Shown in pieces: positions 1 through 8,566 of a stretch of 64,000 nucleotides of DNA; position 1 is the first letter of the stretch, and each line of letters opens with the position of its first letter. The notes beneath the pieces are model-generated. The model did not search any database. It had not been told where the DNA came from and worked only from the letters and a program-made list of their open reading frames with translations. The stretch is from positions 17,099 through 81,098 of the forward strand of contig JAHJCO010000049.1 in NCBI GenBank assembly GCA_018831265.1, given 5' to 3'. This DNA comes from Actinomycetota bacterium (GTDB lineage Bacteria; Actinomycetota; Geothermincolia; Fen-727; Anoxymicrobiaceae). A program made the position numbers and the translations under genes.

Positions 1-640
1 TCCTGGCGGCACGCCGGTACTCCTCCTGCTTGAGCAGGAGGTCCACCACGTCTCCCACGAGGCGCGGCCTGGCCCTCTTGAATATCCTGCCCAGGTGATC
101 GGTCACCAGGTTGTCCGCGGGGGTGTGGACGCACATGAACGGGATGTCCAGCAGCCTGGCCGCGTCTACCGGCCTCTGGTGGTTCTGGGGCAGGATGGCC
201 CGCCATATCTCCTTCATGCGCTCCGAGATCAGCGCGTCGCCGATGTTCACCGGGACCCCGTAGGCGGCCCAAACGTCCGCCTGCACGCTCATGACCTCCG
301 ACAGCCCCTGGAGCGCGCGGCCCTCCGGGTGGTGCGCGATGGCCACGTCATACTTCCTGCCGCGCTCCCTCAGCCTGTCGACCAGCAGCAGCTCCGGGGT
401 CTCCACGTCCACCCCCGCGATGACCTTACGCACCTGGAGGTCCGGCTTTCCGTGCAGGATCCGGGTGTCGGCGAACGGGTTGGTCAACCGTTCGTCATCG
501 AAGAAGGCCTTCTCCTCCTTCTTCAACCGGTCGCGCTCGGCCCTGGCGTCGGCCAGCACCTGCTCGATGCCCGCCTTGCCCCTGGGGTCCTTGCGGCTGC
601 CCATTTCTATGGCGAGCCTGTAAATGCTCTCGAGCTTCAA
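1..640 (-). CDS. NIF3-like (NGG1p-interacting factor 3) protein, 3' part outside the window
   Basis: The reading frame is open from a TTG at 640 to the window edge, so the C-terminus is missing. The TTG follows a good ribosome binding site (GGGAGGT, 7 bases upstream). The translated part reads LKLESIYRLAIEMGSRKDP near the start, then TNPFADTRILHG, AGVDVETPELLL, IAHHPEGRAL and DIPFMCVHTPADN. These blocks are as I remember them from clostridial and actinobacterial proteins annotated as NIF3-like; the two histidines of AHHPEG and the HTPADN block would be candidate metal ligands (family knowledge). The substrate of this branch is not known to me. It sits directly downstream of the RemA-like gene with a 44-base gap, so the two are probably co-transcribed. 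Family assignment is fairly firm; function is not. Confidence 0.75.
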   Translation of the reverse strand, partial: MKLESIYRLAIEMGSRKDPRGKAGIEQVLADARAERDRLKKEEKAFFDDERLTNPFADTRILHGKPDLQVRKVIAGVDVETPELLLVDRLRERGRKYDVAIAHHPEGRALQGLSEVMSVQADVWAAYGVPVNIGDALISERMKEIWRAILPQNHQRPVDAARLLDIPFMCVHTPADNLVTDHLGRIFKRARPRLVGDVVDLLLKQEEYRRAAR

Positions 641-684
641 TGGTGGAACCTCCCGGTGATCGTGTCGGATCGCGCCGCTCCCGG

Positions 685-1092
685 CTACTCCAGGCCGGGG
701 TCCTGAAAAAGGCCCTCCTGGACCGGATTGCCCTCGTCGCCCGCGAGAAGCTCGCAGATCCTGCGCTCTATCTCGTCGAGGTCGAGCCCGCACTCCTCCT
801 TGACGGAGCGGCGAAGCATCGGCCTGGCGTGGGACAGGTCCCCCAGGATCCTCTCGATGAGCTCGAGGGCCATCGCCGCCTTGAACTCGCCCGGTCCCTC
901 CCGGGTCATGTCCTTGAGCATGCGCTCCTCGGTGCGGGACGCGACCACCGGCTCGGTGACGCCTTCCACGTAGACCAGGGTCCTGCGGGCCGGCCCGCGG
1001 TCATCCTCGATCGGTACGAACCCGACGATGCTGTCCGAGCGGAAGTACTTGCCGTAGCCCAGCGCCACGATCTGGCCCATTTTTACTTCCAA
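685..1092 (-). CDS. RemA/DUF370-like regulatory protein
   Basis: This encodes 135 residues from a TTG at 1092 that has an AAGGAGGG ribosome binding site six bases upstream; an internal ATG at residue 5 is the alternative. The N-terminal 60 residues (IVALGYGKYFRSDSIVGFVP, then RRTLVYVEG and VVASRTEER) resemble the short DUF370/RemA fold, in which a conserved 'GYG..V.A..I' strand is followed by an R-rich segment. RemA proteins of Bacillus are DNA-binding regulators of biofilm and osmoprotection genes (family knowledge). The C-terminal half, rich in Glu and Leu, is an extension of unknown role. It lies between argH (54 bases upstream) and the NIF3-like gene and may be read through from the arginine operon. 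The family call is a resemblance only. Confidence 0.5.
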   Translation of the reverse strand: MEVKMGQIVALGYGKYFRSDSIVGFVPIEDDRGPARRTLVYVEGVTEPVVASRTEERMLKDMTREGPGEFKAAMALELIERILGDLSHARPMLRRSVKEECGLDLDEIERRICELLAGDEGNPVQEGLFQDPGLE

Positions 1093-1145
1093 GTCGCGCC
1101 CTCCTTGCTCAGCTTCTCGAAGGGGTTACGCCAGCACGAATGATA

Positions 1146-2531
1146 TCACAGGGGGGGCGGTTCATCCCCCTCTATCATCCTGCGCAGCTCGTCCAGCTGG
1201 CGGGCCACCTCGCGGGGCGCCGTGCCGCCGATTGCCCCGCGCCTCGCCAGCGACGACTCCACCGAAAGCCACCCGGCGGCCTCCTCGCCGAGCAGCGGGC
1301 TGAACTTCTTGAGCTCCTCGGCATCGAGGTCCCAGAGGGTCTTGTCGTTCTTGAGGCAGTAGTGGACCACCTCGCCCACGATCCGGTGGGCCTCCGGGAA
1401 ATCGAGCTCCCTGCTCACCAGGAAGTCGGCCAGGTCGGTTGCGGTCATGAACCCGGAGCGGGTCAGCTCACGCGCCCGCTGCCGGTCGAACCTCATCGTG
1501 GAGACCGTCCCCTGCATCACGGCCAGGCTGTCCAGGACGGTATCGACTGCATCGAAGAGCGGCTCCTTGTCCTCCTGGAGGTCGCGGTTGTACGCCAGCG
1601 GGAGGCCCTTGAGCATTGTGAGCACCGACACCAGGCTGCCCGTCACCCGCCCGGTCTTCCCACGTATCAGCTCGGGTCCGTCGGGGTTCTTCTTCTGGGG
1701 CATGAGGCTGGAGCCCGTGGCCCAGGCGTCGTCCAGCTGCACCAGGCCGAACTCCTGCGAGCACCAGAGTATGATCTGCTCGGAGAGCCGGGACAGGTGG
1801 CTCATTATCATGGTCAGGGCGAAGAGCGTCGCGCACACGAAGTCGCGGTCGCTGACGGCATCCACGCTGTTCTGCGAGACCGCGGAGAAACCCAGGCGCG
1901 AGGCCAGCACCTCACGGTCCACCGGTACCGGGGTCCCTGCCAGCGCCCCGGAGCCCAGGGGCAGGCTGTCCGCGCTGGCGTCGGCCTCGAGCAGCAGGCT
2001 CAGGTCGCGCTCCAGCATGTGCACGAACGCGAGCAGCACGTGCCCCAGCAGGACCGGCTGCGCCTGCTGGAGGTGGGTGTGTCCGGGGATGGCGACGTCC
2101 ACGGTCTCCTGCGCGCGCTCGATCAGGGTCTCCTGGAGCTCCTCGGTCGCCATGCCCACCAGCTCGCAGGCGTGCAGGACGAACAGCCGCATGTCACAGG
2201 CGACCTGGTCGTTGCGGCTGCGTCCGGTGCGGACCTTGCCCCCCACCGTGCCCACCAGCTCGACCAGCCTGCGCTCTATGGCGGTGTGGATGTCCTCGTC
2301 GGACGGCTTGAACTCGAAGCTTCCGTCGGCCATCTCCCTCTCTATGAGCTCGAGGGCCTCGTCTATCCGGGAATGCTCCGAGCCCGAAAGCACCCCGGCC
2401 TCCAGGAGCGCGTCGGACCAGGCGGCCGTGCAGTCGATGTCGTACGGGTACAACCGCGCGTCGAACGATATGGACTTGCCGAACTCGATGAACAAGACGT
2501 CCGGCTCCTCGCCGAACCGCCCTCCCCACAT
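1146..2531 (-). CDS. argH: argininosuccinate lyase
   Basis: Last enzyme of arginine synthesis: splits argininosuccinate into arginine and fumarate in the cytosol. The 461-residue product has the family's usual length and starts MWGGRF, typical for ArgH. Visible family blocks are GRSRNDQ near residue 103, GHTHLQQAQP near 151, and the fumarase/aspartase signature GSSLMPQKKNP near 274, whose serine is the catalytic base in this superfamily. The ATG at 2531 lies two bases after the argG stop, so a much longer in-frame extension upstream is not used. It is the last gene of the argC-J-B-D-F-R-G-H run. Confidence 0.96.
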   Translation of the reverse strand: MWGGRFGEEPDVLFIEFGKSISFDARLYPYDIDCTAAWSDALLEAGVLSGSEHSRIDEALELIEREMADGSFEFKPSDEDIHTAIERRLVELVGTVGGKVRTGRSRNDQVACDMRLFVLHACELVGMATEELQETLIERAQETVDVAIPGHTHLQQAQPVLLGHVLLAFVHMLERDLSLLLEADASADSLPLGSGALAGTPVPVDREVLASRLGFSAVSQNSVDAVSDRDFVCATLFALTMIMSHLSRLSEQIILWCSQEFGLVQLDDAWATGSSLMPQKKNPDGPELIRGKTGRVTGSLVSVLTMLKGLPLAYNRDLQEDKEPLFDAVDTVLDSLAVMQGTVSTMRFDRQRARELTRSGFMTATDLADFLVSRELDFPEAHRIVGEVVHYCLKNDKTLWDLDAEELKKFSPLLGEEAAGWLSVESSLARRGAIGGTAPREVARQLDELRRMIEGDEPPPL

Positions 2532-2533
2532 CC

Positions 2534-3757
2534 TCACTTCTCCCCCTCTCCGCGTCGCCTCTCCGAGGCCGCCCAGACCTCGAGAGGCAGTCCCCACAGC
2601 TCGATGAAACCCCGCGAGGCGGTGTGGTCGAAGGCGTCGGCGCGATCGTAGGTCGCAAGCCCCGCGTCGTACAGCGAGTTCGGCGAGCGCCTTCCGACGG
2701 GGACCGCCGTCCCCTTGTACAGCCGCATCCTCACCGTGCCGTCGACCCTCTCCTGGACGGACGCGTTGAAGTCCCTTACGGCCCTGTTGAGCGGGCTGAA
2801 CCACAGCCCCTCGTAGGCCATCTCCGCGACCCTCTGCTCCAGCGGCCTCTTGGCCGACAGGGTCTCCCTGGTCAGAGTGATGGACTCGAGGTCGCGGTGC
2901 GCCTCGATGAGCATGACCGCGGCCGGAGCCTCGTATATCTCGCGGGACTTTATCCCCACCAGGCGGTCCTCGACCATGTCTATGCGCCCGACCCCGTGGG
3001 AGCCCCCGAGCGCGTTGAGCCTGTCGACGATCTGAGCCAGCCGCATCTCCTCGCCGTCCAGTGCCACGGGGATCCCGCAGGCGAAGTCGATCTCCACGTA
3101 ATCCGGCTCGTCGGGGGCGCCTCTCGGCGAGGTCGTCCACTCGTAGGCGTCCTCCGGCGGCTCTGTCCAGGGGTCCTCCAGCACGCCGCACTCGCAGGAG
3201 CGCCCCCACAGGTTCTCGTCCACGCTGTAGGGTGACTCCACGGTCACCGGCACCGGTATCCCCCACGACTCCGCGTACTCGATCTCCTGCTCCCGGGTCA
3301 TGGTCCACTCCCGCATCGGAGCGATTATCTCCAGGCCAGGGTCGAGCGCCCGGCAGGCCACCTCGAAGCGCACCTGGTCGTTTCCCTTGCCGGTACAGCC
3401 GTGGGCGACCGCGGTGGCCCCGCAGGAGTGCGCCAGGTCGACCTGCAGTTTCGCGAGCAGAGGGCGCGCCAGCGCGGTCGCCAGCGGGTAGCGCCCCTGG
3501 TAGAGCGCGTTGGCCCAGAGGGCGGGTACTACGTAGTCCTCGAGGAACTCGTCGCGGGCGTCCACCACGCGGGCGTCCGTCGCCCCGGTATCGAGGGCCT
3601 TCTTCCTGATCCGCTCCATGTCGCCGGGCTGACCCAGGTCCCCGGTCACGCATATGACATCGAGGCCCCGCTCCATCAGCCAGCGCACCAGCACCGAGGT
3701 GTCCAGCCCGCCGGAGTAGGCGAGGACTACCTTGCCTTTCTTGTCGGCTTCCGGCAC
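2534..3757 (-). CDS. argG: argininosuccinate synthase
   Basis: Joins citrulline and aspartate with ATP to give argininosuccinate. The protein has about 407 residues, normal for the family. The ATP-pyrophosphatase P-loop LAYSGGLDTS is near residue 13, followed by CVTGDLGQ, AHGCTGKGNDQVRFE and SVDENLWGRSCE, all standard ArgG blocks. I chose the GTG at 3757 because AAAGGTGG stands five bases in front of it; a GTG at 3766 lies inside that site and is less likely. It is transcribed after argR and its stop codon is two bases before the argH start, so argG and argH are translationally close. Confidence 0.96.
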   Translation of the reverse strand: MPEADKKGKVVLAYSGGLDTSVLVRWLMERGLDVICVTGDLGQPGDMERIRKKALDTGATDARVVDARDEFLEDYVVPALWANALYQGRYPLATALARPLLAKLQVDLAHSCGATAVAHGCTGKGNDQVRFEVACRALDPGLEIIAPMREWTMTREQEIEYAESWGIPVPVTVESPYSVDENLWGRSCECGVLEDPWTEPPEDAYEWTTSPRGAPDEPDYVEIDFACGIPVALDGEEMRLAQIVDRLNALGGSHGVGRIDMVEDRLVGIKSREIYEAPAAVMLIEAHRDLESITLTRETLSAKRPLEQRVAEMAYEGLWFSPLNRAVRDFNASVQERVDGTVRMRLYKGTAVPVGRRSPNSLYDAGLATYDRADAFDHTASRGFIELWGLPLEVWAASERRRGEGEK

Positions 3758-3816
3758 CGTTACCACCTTTCTTTTTTTACACCCGCGGCCTGAAGTCCGC
3801 GCCCAAGCCCGTTACG

Positions 3817-4269
3817 TCACGTCGCGTACGCCATCAGCAGCCGTGCCATTGCCGGGCTGTCGACGTCCTGCGAGCATACGACCAGTATCGTGTCGTCCCC
3901 GGCAACCGTGCCCGCCACGCCTTCGACCCGTGCGGTGTCCAGGGCCCAGGCCAGTCCCTGGGCGTTGCCCGGCGTGGTCCTGACCACGACCATGTTACCG
4001 GTCGCCTCGCAGGAGAGCATAACCTGTGGGGCCAGCCTCCGCAGGAACCGGTCGCCTTCCTCCCTGTGCCCGGCTTCCCCGGCGTCCATGTAGCGCGCCC
4101 CGGCTCCGTCCGCGCCTCGCGCGAGCCCCAGCTCGCGCAGGTCGCGAGAGACCGTGGTCTGGCTGACCTCGAATCCCTTCGCGGAGAGCTGCTCCACCAG
4201 GCCCGCCTGGCTGGTGACCTTCCCAGAGCGCACCATCTCCAGGATGGCCGCCTGCCTCTGTTTCTTCAT
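3817..4269 (-). CDS. argR: arginine repressor ArgR
   Basis: Arginine-sensing transcription factor of 150 residues, the usual length. The N-terminal half is a winged helix with the recognition segment SQTTVSRDLRELG near residues 48-60. The C-terminal half is the arginine-binding, hexamerising domain with TTPGNAQGLAWALD and GTVAGDDTILVV, both typical. With arginine bound it should occupy the ARG boxes found in front of argC, closing a feedback loop on its own operon. It sits between argF (16 bases upstream) and argG, the position it has in Mycobacterium. Confidence 0.95.
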   Translation of the reverse strand: MKKQRQAAILEMVRSGKVTSQAGLVEQLSAKGFEVSQTTVSRDLRELGLARGADGAGARYMDAGEAGHREEGDRFLRRLAPQVMLSCEATGNMVVVRTTPGNAQGLAWALDTARVEGVAGTVAGDDTILVVCSQDVDSPAMARLLMAYAT

Positions 4270-4285
4270 CTCGTGTCCCCGGGCC

Positions 4286-5209
4286 CTAACCGTAGATCAC
4301 CGACAGCAGGGCCACCTGCGCGTGCAGGCGGTTCTCGGCCTGGTCCCACACGACCGAGTGGCTCCCGTCGATCACGGCGTCGGTTATCTCCTCCCCGCGG
4401 TGCGCGGGCAGGCAGTGCATGACCATCGCGTCGTCGTTGGCCATCCGGAGCATCTCCTCGTTCAGCTGAAAGGCGCCGAACAGGCGCTTCGCATGCTCCG
4501 GGTCCGCCTCGTCCCCCATGCTCACCCAGACGTCCGTGTACAGCACGTCGGCGCCTGTGGCGGCCTGGACGGGATCGTTGGTGATGTCGAGGGATCCTCC
4601 ATGCTTCTCCGCCAGTTCCTTCGACTCTTGCGTGATGGACGGGTCGGGCTCGCGCCCCTTCGGGGTGGCAATCACCACGTCCATCGCCAGCCTGGACCCC
4701 GAGCGCATCAGCGAGTTGGCGACGTTGTTGCCGTCCCCGAGGTAGGCCAGCCTCAGTCCGCCCAACCCGCCCCGGTACTCGAGGATGGTCAGCATGTCCG
4801 CCATCGCCTGGCAGGGGTGGCACAGGTCCGTCAGGGCGTTCAACACGGGCACGTCCGCCGCGGCGGCGAGGGTCTCGATTCGCTCCTGGGCGAAGGTCCG
4901 GACCACGAGTCCGTCCAGGTACCTAGACAGCACGATACCGGTGTCCCCGATAGTCTCGCCCCTTCCCAGCTGAAGGTCGGTGAGCATCATCGGGTGCCCG
5001 CCGAGGCGCAGGACGGCTACCTCGAAGGAGACCCGTGTCCGGGTCGACGGTTTCTCGAAGAGCAGGCCGACGGCCTTGCCGGAAAGCGGCCTGAAGCCCC
5101 TGGTCCCCTCCTTCTTGATCCTGAGCGCCTCGGTCAGGATGTCAGAGAGATCCTCGCCGCTCAGCCCCTGCAGGCTCAGGAAATCCGCGCCACGCATCTT
5201 GTGCTTCAC
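4286..5209 (-). CDS. argF: ornithine carbamoyltransferase
   Basis: Makes citrulline from ornithine and carbamoyl phosphate. The 307-residue product carries the carbamoyl-phosphate loop FEKPSTRTRVSFE near residue 52, the HPCQ motif near 130, a DVWVSMGDE ornithine-side block and the catalytic MHCLPAHRG near 265. The GTG at 5209 overlaps the argD stop in a GTGA arrangement and has GGAGGGG four bases upstream, which favours it over the ATG four codons later. It is followed 16 bases later by argR. The HCLPAHRG form supports the anabolic enzyme over a catabolic or aspartate-using paralogue. Confidence 0.95.
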   Translation of the reverse strand: MKHKMRGADFLSLQGLSGEDLSDILTEALRIKKEGTRGFRPLSGKAVGLLFEKPSTRTRVSFEVAVLRLGGHPMMLTDLQLGRGETIGDTGIVLSRYLDGLVVRTFAQERIETLAAAADVPVLNALTDLCHPCQAMADMLTILEYRGGLGGLRLAYLGDGNNVANSLMRSGSRLAMDVVIATPKGREPDPSITQESKELAEKHGGSLDITNDPVQAATGADVLYTDVWVSMGDEADPEHAKRLFGAFQLNEEMLRMANDDAMVMHCLPAHRGEEITDAVIDGSHSVVWDQAENRLHAQVALLSVIYG

Positions 5210-6429
5210 AGCACCCCTCCCCGCTCTCCGACCGCCGTGACGGCTTCCGCCAGGAGGCGCGCGCCCTCGAGCGCCTCTTCCTGTGTCAGGGTGAGAGGCG
5301 GGAGCATCCTCACCGCGTCGGGCGCCACGTCGTTCACCACCAGTCCCCGCCCGAGGCAATCCATGACCACCTCCCGGGCCACGGGCTCCGACAGCTGCGC
5401 CGCCAGCATCAGGCCCCTTCCCCTGACCCCCGTGACATGAGGTACGGTCCCGACCATTTCCTCCAGCGCGCTCTTCAGTACGCCACCGACCTCCGCGGCG
5501 TTCACCGCCAGCTTCTCGTCCAGTATGGTGCCGACGCAGGCCAGGCCCGCGGCGCAGGCCAGGAATCCGCCGCCGAAAGTGGTGCCGTGGTCCCCGGGCT
5601 CCAGCACGTCCCCGAACTCGCCGACCCCCATGAACACTCCCACCGGGATTCCGTTGGCCAGTCCCTTCGCCAGCGTCAGCACGTCGGGCTTGATCCCGGA
5701 GGCCGAGCTCGCCAGGAAGGTACCGGTCCGGCCCATGCCCGACTGCACCTCGTCGAAGATCAGCACCGCCCCGGTCTGGTTGCACAGCCTTCGCGCCGTG
5801 GCCAGGAACTCGTCCTCCAGGGGATAAACGCCCCCCTCGCCGATGACCGGCTCGATGAGGACGGCGGCGGTGCTCCCGTCAACGGCCTCCTCCAGCGCGG
5901 CCACGTCGTTCATGGCCACGTGTACGAACCCTTCGACCACGGGTCCGAACGGCTCCCATTTCGCCGGCTGCCCCGTGGCCGAGAGCGTCACCAGGGTTCT
6001 CCCGTGGAAGGACTTCAGCAGGCACACCACTTTGCTGCGGGGGTCGCCGCACAGGAAGTGGTACTTGCGGGCGAGCTTGAGTGCGCCCTCGTTGGCCTCC
6101 GCCCCGGAGTTGCAGAAGAAGCACTTCGAGCCGGGGAACACGCCCTCGACCAGGGTCCGCGCGAGCAAAGCCTGCGGCTCCACGTAGTACAGGTTCGTGG
6201 TGTGGAGGAGCCTTTCGGCCTGCTGCTCGATGGCCGCGGTCACGGCGGGGTGTCCGTGCCCGAGCACCACCACTCCCAGCCCACCCAGCAGGTCCAGGTA
6301 CTCCCGCCCGGCCGAGTCCCACAGGCGGGTCCCCTTCCCGCGGACGAATGCCACCGGTAGCCGTTTGTAAGTGTGCATCACGTACCTGGAGTCAAGCTCC
6401 ACGCACCGTTCGAGCGTGACGTCCTCCAT
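5206..6429 (-). CDS. argD: acetylornithine aminotransferase
   Basis: PLP-dependent class III aminotransferase of 407 residues that converts N-acetylglutamate semialdehyde to N-acetylornithine; members often also serve lysine synthesis. The N-terminus (RLPVAFVRGKGTRLWDSAG), the substrate block FFCNSGAEANEGALKLARK, FDEVQSGMGRTG and the PLP-lysine segment LTLAKGLANGIPVG are all standard. The ATG at 6429 follows the argB stop by one base and its own stop overlaps the argF start, so translation is probably coupled on both sides. Confidence 0.95.
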   Translation of the reverse strand: MEDVTLERCVELDSRYVMHTYKRLPVAFVRGKGTRLWDSAGREYLDLLGGLGVVVLGHGHPAVTAAIEQQAERLLHTTNLYYVEPQALLARTLVEGVFPGSKCFFCNSGAEANEGALKLARKYHFLCGDPRSKVVCLLKSFHGRTLVTLSATGQPAKWEPFGPVVEGFVHVAMNDVAALEEAVDGSTAAVLIEPVIGEGGVYPLEDEFLATARRLCNQTGAVLIFDEVQSGMGRTGTFLASSASGIKPDVLTLAKGLANGIPVGVFMGVGEFGDVLEPGDHGTTFGGGFLACAAGLACVGTILDEKLAVNAAEVGGVLKSALEEMVGTVPHVTGVRGRGLMLAAQLSEPVAREVVMDCLGRGLVVNDVAPDAVRMLPPLTLTQEEALEGARLLAEAVTAVGERGGVL

Positions 6430-6430
6430 C

Positions 6431-7339
6431 TCATTCCCCCTCGAGGAGCTTGTCGAATGAATCCACGATCATGGTGCCCACTCCGCCGCTGGTGAAGACC
6501 TCCAGGAGCAGCGCGTGCTCGATGGTGCCGTCGATTATGTAGGCGCGCTCCACCCCGCCCTCTACCGCCTTCACGCACGCATCCACCTTGGGTATCATCC
6601 CGCTGGAGACCACGCCCTCGTCGAGCATCCTCCGGCAGGCACCCACGTCGAGCTTGCTCAGCAGCTCGCCCCCCTCGTCAAGGATACCCTTCACGTTGGT
6701 CATGAAGATCATCTTGTCCGCGTCGAGCGCGAGCGCCATCTCTCCGGCTACCGTATCCGCGTTTATGTTGTAGGAGTTACCCTGCCGGTCGGTGCCCACC
6801 GAGGCTATGACGGGGATCAGCTCGTAGGAGAGGAGCTCCTGTATTATCTGCGCGTTTATGGAGTCTACCTGTCCGACCCAGCCCAGGTCCGAGCCGTCCT
6901 CGGCGAGCCGCTTGCTGCAGGTTATGAGGTTGCCGTCCTCGCCGGAGAGCCCCATGGAGAGCGTACCGTGCCGGTTGATCAGGGAAACCAGGTCCTTGTT
7001 CACCTTGCCGACCAGCACCATCTTGGCTATCTCCATGGTCTCCGTGTCGGTCACCCTGTGGCCGCCGACGAAGGTGACCTCCTTGGACAGCCGGTCCATG
7101 TACTCCGAGATCTGGGGCCCGCCCCCGTGAACGATCACGGGATTTATGCCGACGTAGCGCATCAGCACCACGTCCGAGGCGAACATCCGCCGTATCTCGG
7201 GGTCCTGCATGGCGTTTCCGCCGAACTTGATGACGACGGTCGTGCCCCTGTACAGCTTGATGTAGGGCAGTACCTCGGTCAGCACCTTGGCCTTGTGGGC
7301 CAGTGCCTCGGCGCCTTGCTGTTCGATGTCGCTCATCAT
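6431..7339 (-). CDS. argB: acetylglutamate kinase
   Basis: Phosphorylates N-acetylglutamate, the second step of the acetylated arginine route. It is 302 residues long, normal for the family. The nucleotide and substrate motifs VIKFGGNAM near residue 37, VHGGGPQI near 70 and NINADTVAGEMA near 190 are visible. An N-terminal stretch of about 25 residues before the kinase core is similar in length to the helix found in arginine-inhibited hexameric kinases, so feedback inhibition is likely (inference). The start overlaps the argJ stop as ATGA. Confidence 0.95.
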   Translation of the reverse strand: MMSDIEQQGAEALAHKAKVLTEVLPYIKLYRGTTVVIKFGGNAMQDPEIRRMFASDVVLMRYVGINPVIVHGGGPQISEYMDRLSKEVTFVGGHRVTDTETMEIAKMVLVGKVNKDLVSLINRHGTLSMGLSGEDGNLITCSKRLAEDGSDLGWVGQVDSINAQIIQELLSYELIPVIASVGTDRQGNSYNINADTVAGEMALALDADKMIFMTNVKGILDEGGELLSKLDVGACRRMLDEGVVSSGMIPKVDACVKAVEGGVERAYIIDGTIEHALLLEVFTSGGVGTMIVDSFDKLLEGE

Positions 7340-8550
7340 GAAAACTCCGCGTTTATCTCCACGTACTCGGTGGAGAGGTCCGTCGTGAGGTAGAAGGCCG
7401 AGCCGCTTCCCAGCCCCAGGTCGACCGTTATCTCGGCCTCGTCACGCGCCAGCATCCGGACCAGGTCGTCATGGTCGCACTCGAGCGGCACACCACCCGA
7501 CACCAGCTTGTACTCTCCCACGTAGATGTCCAGGCTGTCCGGATCGAGCGGAACCCCGGCGCTCCCGGCCGCGGCGGCGATCCGGCCCCAGTTGGGAGCC
7601 CCCCCGAAGAAAGAGCACTTGACCAGGTCCGACACTGCGATTGACTCCGCGATGACCACCGCCTCGGCGTCGTCGCGCGCGCCGTTCACCACGATGCGCA
7701 GCAGCTTCGTCGCGCCCTCGCCGTCCTTGACCAGGGCCATCGCCAGGTTCGCGGTCAGCCAGCACAGCGCCCGGAAGAACAGCTCGGCCTCCTCGTTGGT
7801 CATGGTGTAGCCTTGCGGGAGAGCCGCGCCGTTCGCCATCATCAGCACCGTGTCGTTGGTCGACTGGCAGCCGTCCACGCTGATGCGGTTGAACGACCAC
7901 TCGCCGGCCTGGCAGAGCCACTGCTGCATAGTGTCGTGGTCCAGCGGCATGTCCGTGGTGATCAGCGAGATCATCGTCGCCATGTTGGGATGTATCATCC
8001 CCGCGCCCTTCGCCATGGCGCCCATCCGCACCACCCTGCCCGCGATCTCCATCTCGACCGCGAGCTCCTTGGGGTAGGTATCCGTGGTCATGATCGCCTT
8101 CGCCGCGTCCGTGTTCCCCCCGGGGCTCAGCTCACCCGCGGCCTGCGAGATGCCCGCGACGACCTTATCCATCGGCAGTTGCACCCCGATAGGACCGGTG
8201 GAGCAGACCAGTGCCTGCCCTTCGGCCAGCCCCAGCGTACTCTCGACCTCCCCGGCCATTGCGAGCGCATCGGCCATGCCCCGCTCGCCGGTCATCGCGT
8301 TCGCGTTTCCACTCGAGACGACCACGGCGCCCGCGGAGCCCGCCCGTACCCTCTCGGACGTGAGCGTCACCGGGGCAGCCGGCAAAGCGTTGGTCGTGAA
8401 GATGCCCGCAACCGTTGCCTCGCGATCGCTCTTCACAAGGGCCAGGTCGGGGCGCCCGTCCCCCTTGATCCCGCACGCCACGCCCGCGGCGAGAAAGCCC
8501 TGCGGGGCGCAGACCCCGCCCAGTATCCTCTCGAAGCCCATCGCGTTCAT
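7336..8550 (-). CDS. argJ: bifunctional glutamate N-acetyltransferase / ornithine acetyltransferase
   Basis: Transfers acetyl from N-acetylornithine back to glutamate, making the arginine route cyclic; the presence of argJ also means no separate deacetylase is needed. The 404-residue precursor contains AKGAGMIHPNMATM near residue 185, where ArgJ cleaves itself before the Thr of the ATM motif to yield alpha and beta chains, with that Thr as nucleophile (family knowledge). ISVDGCQSTNDT and the C-terminal FYLTTDLSTEYVEINAE block are also standard. I start at the ATG at 8550 (MNAMGFERILGG); upstream in-frame sequence would overlap argC and lacks family similarity. A second ATG at residue 4 is possible. 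Confidence 0.94.
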   Translation of the reverse strand: MNAMGFERILGGVCAPQGFLAAGVACGIKGDGRPDLALVKSDREATVAGIFTTNALPAAPVTLTSERVRAGSAGAVVVSSGNANAMTGERGMADALAMAGEVESTLGLAEGQALVCSTGPIGVQLPMDKVVAGISQAAGELSPGGNTDAAKAIMTTDTYPKELAVEMEIAGRVVRMGAMAKGAGMIHPNMATMISLITTDMPLDHDTMQQWLCQAGEWSFNRISVDGCQSTNDTVLMMANGAALPQGYTMTNEEAELFFRALCWLTANLAMALVKDGEGATKLLRIVVNGARDDAEAVVIAESIAVSDLVKCSFFGGAPNWGRIAAAAGSAGVPLDPDSLDIYVGEYKLVSGGVPLECDHDDLVRMLARDEAEITVDLGLGSGSAFYLTTDLSTEYVEINAEFS

Positions 8551-8566
8551 CCGGCTCACCCCTCGA

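Noticed and set aside
1140..2651. Plus-strand frame of 503 codons opposite argH
   Set aside because: Antisense shadow of argH, with composition typical of such shadows.
2531..3653. Apparent 835-residue ArgH with a long N-terminal extension
   Set aside because: The extension is an out-of-frame reading of argG; the ArgH family begins at MWGGRF at 2531.
3758..3816. Terminator between argR and argG
   Set aside because: A GC-rich palindrome is followed by A residues, not T, in the direction of transcription, so it would not terminate the operon.
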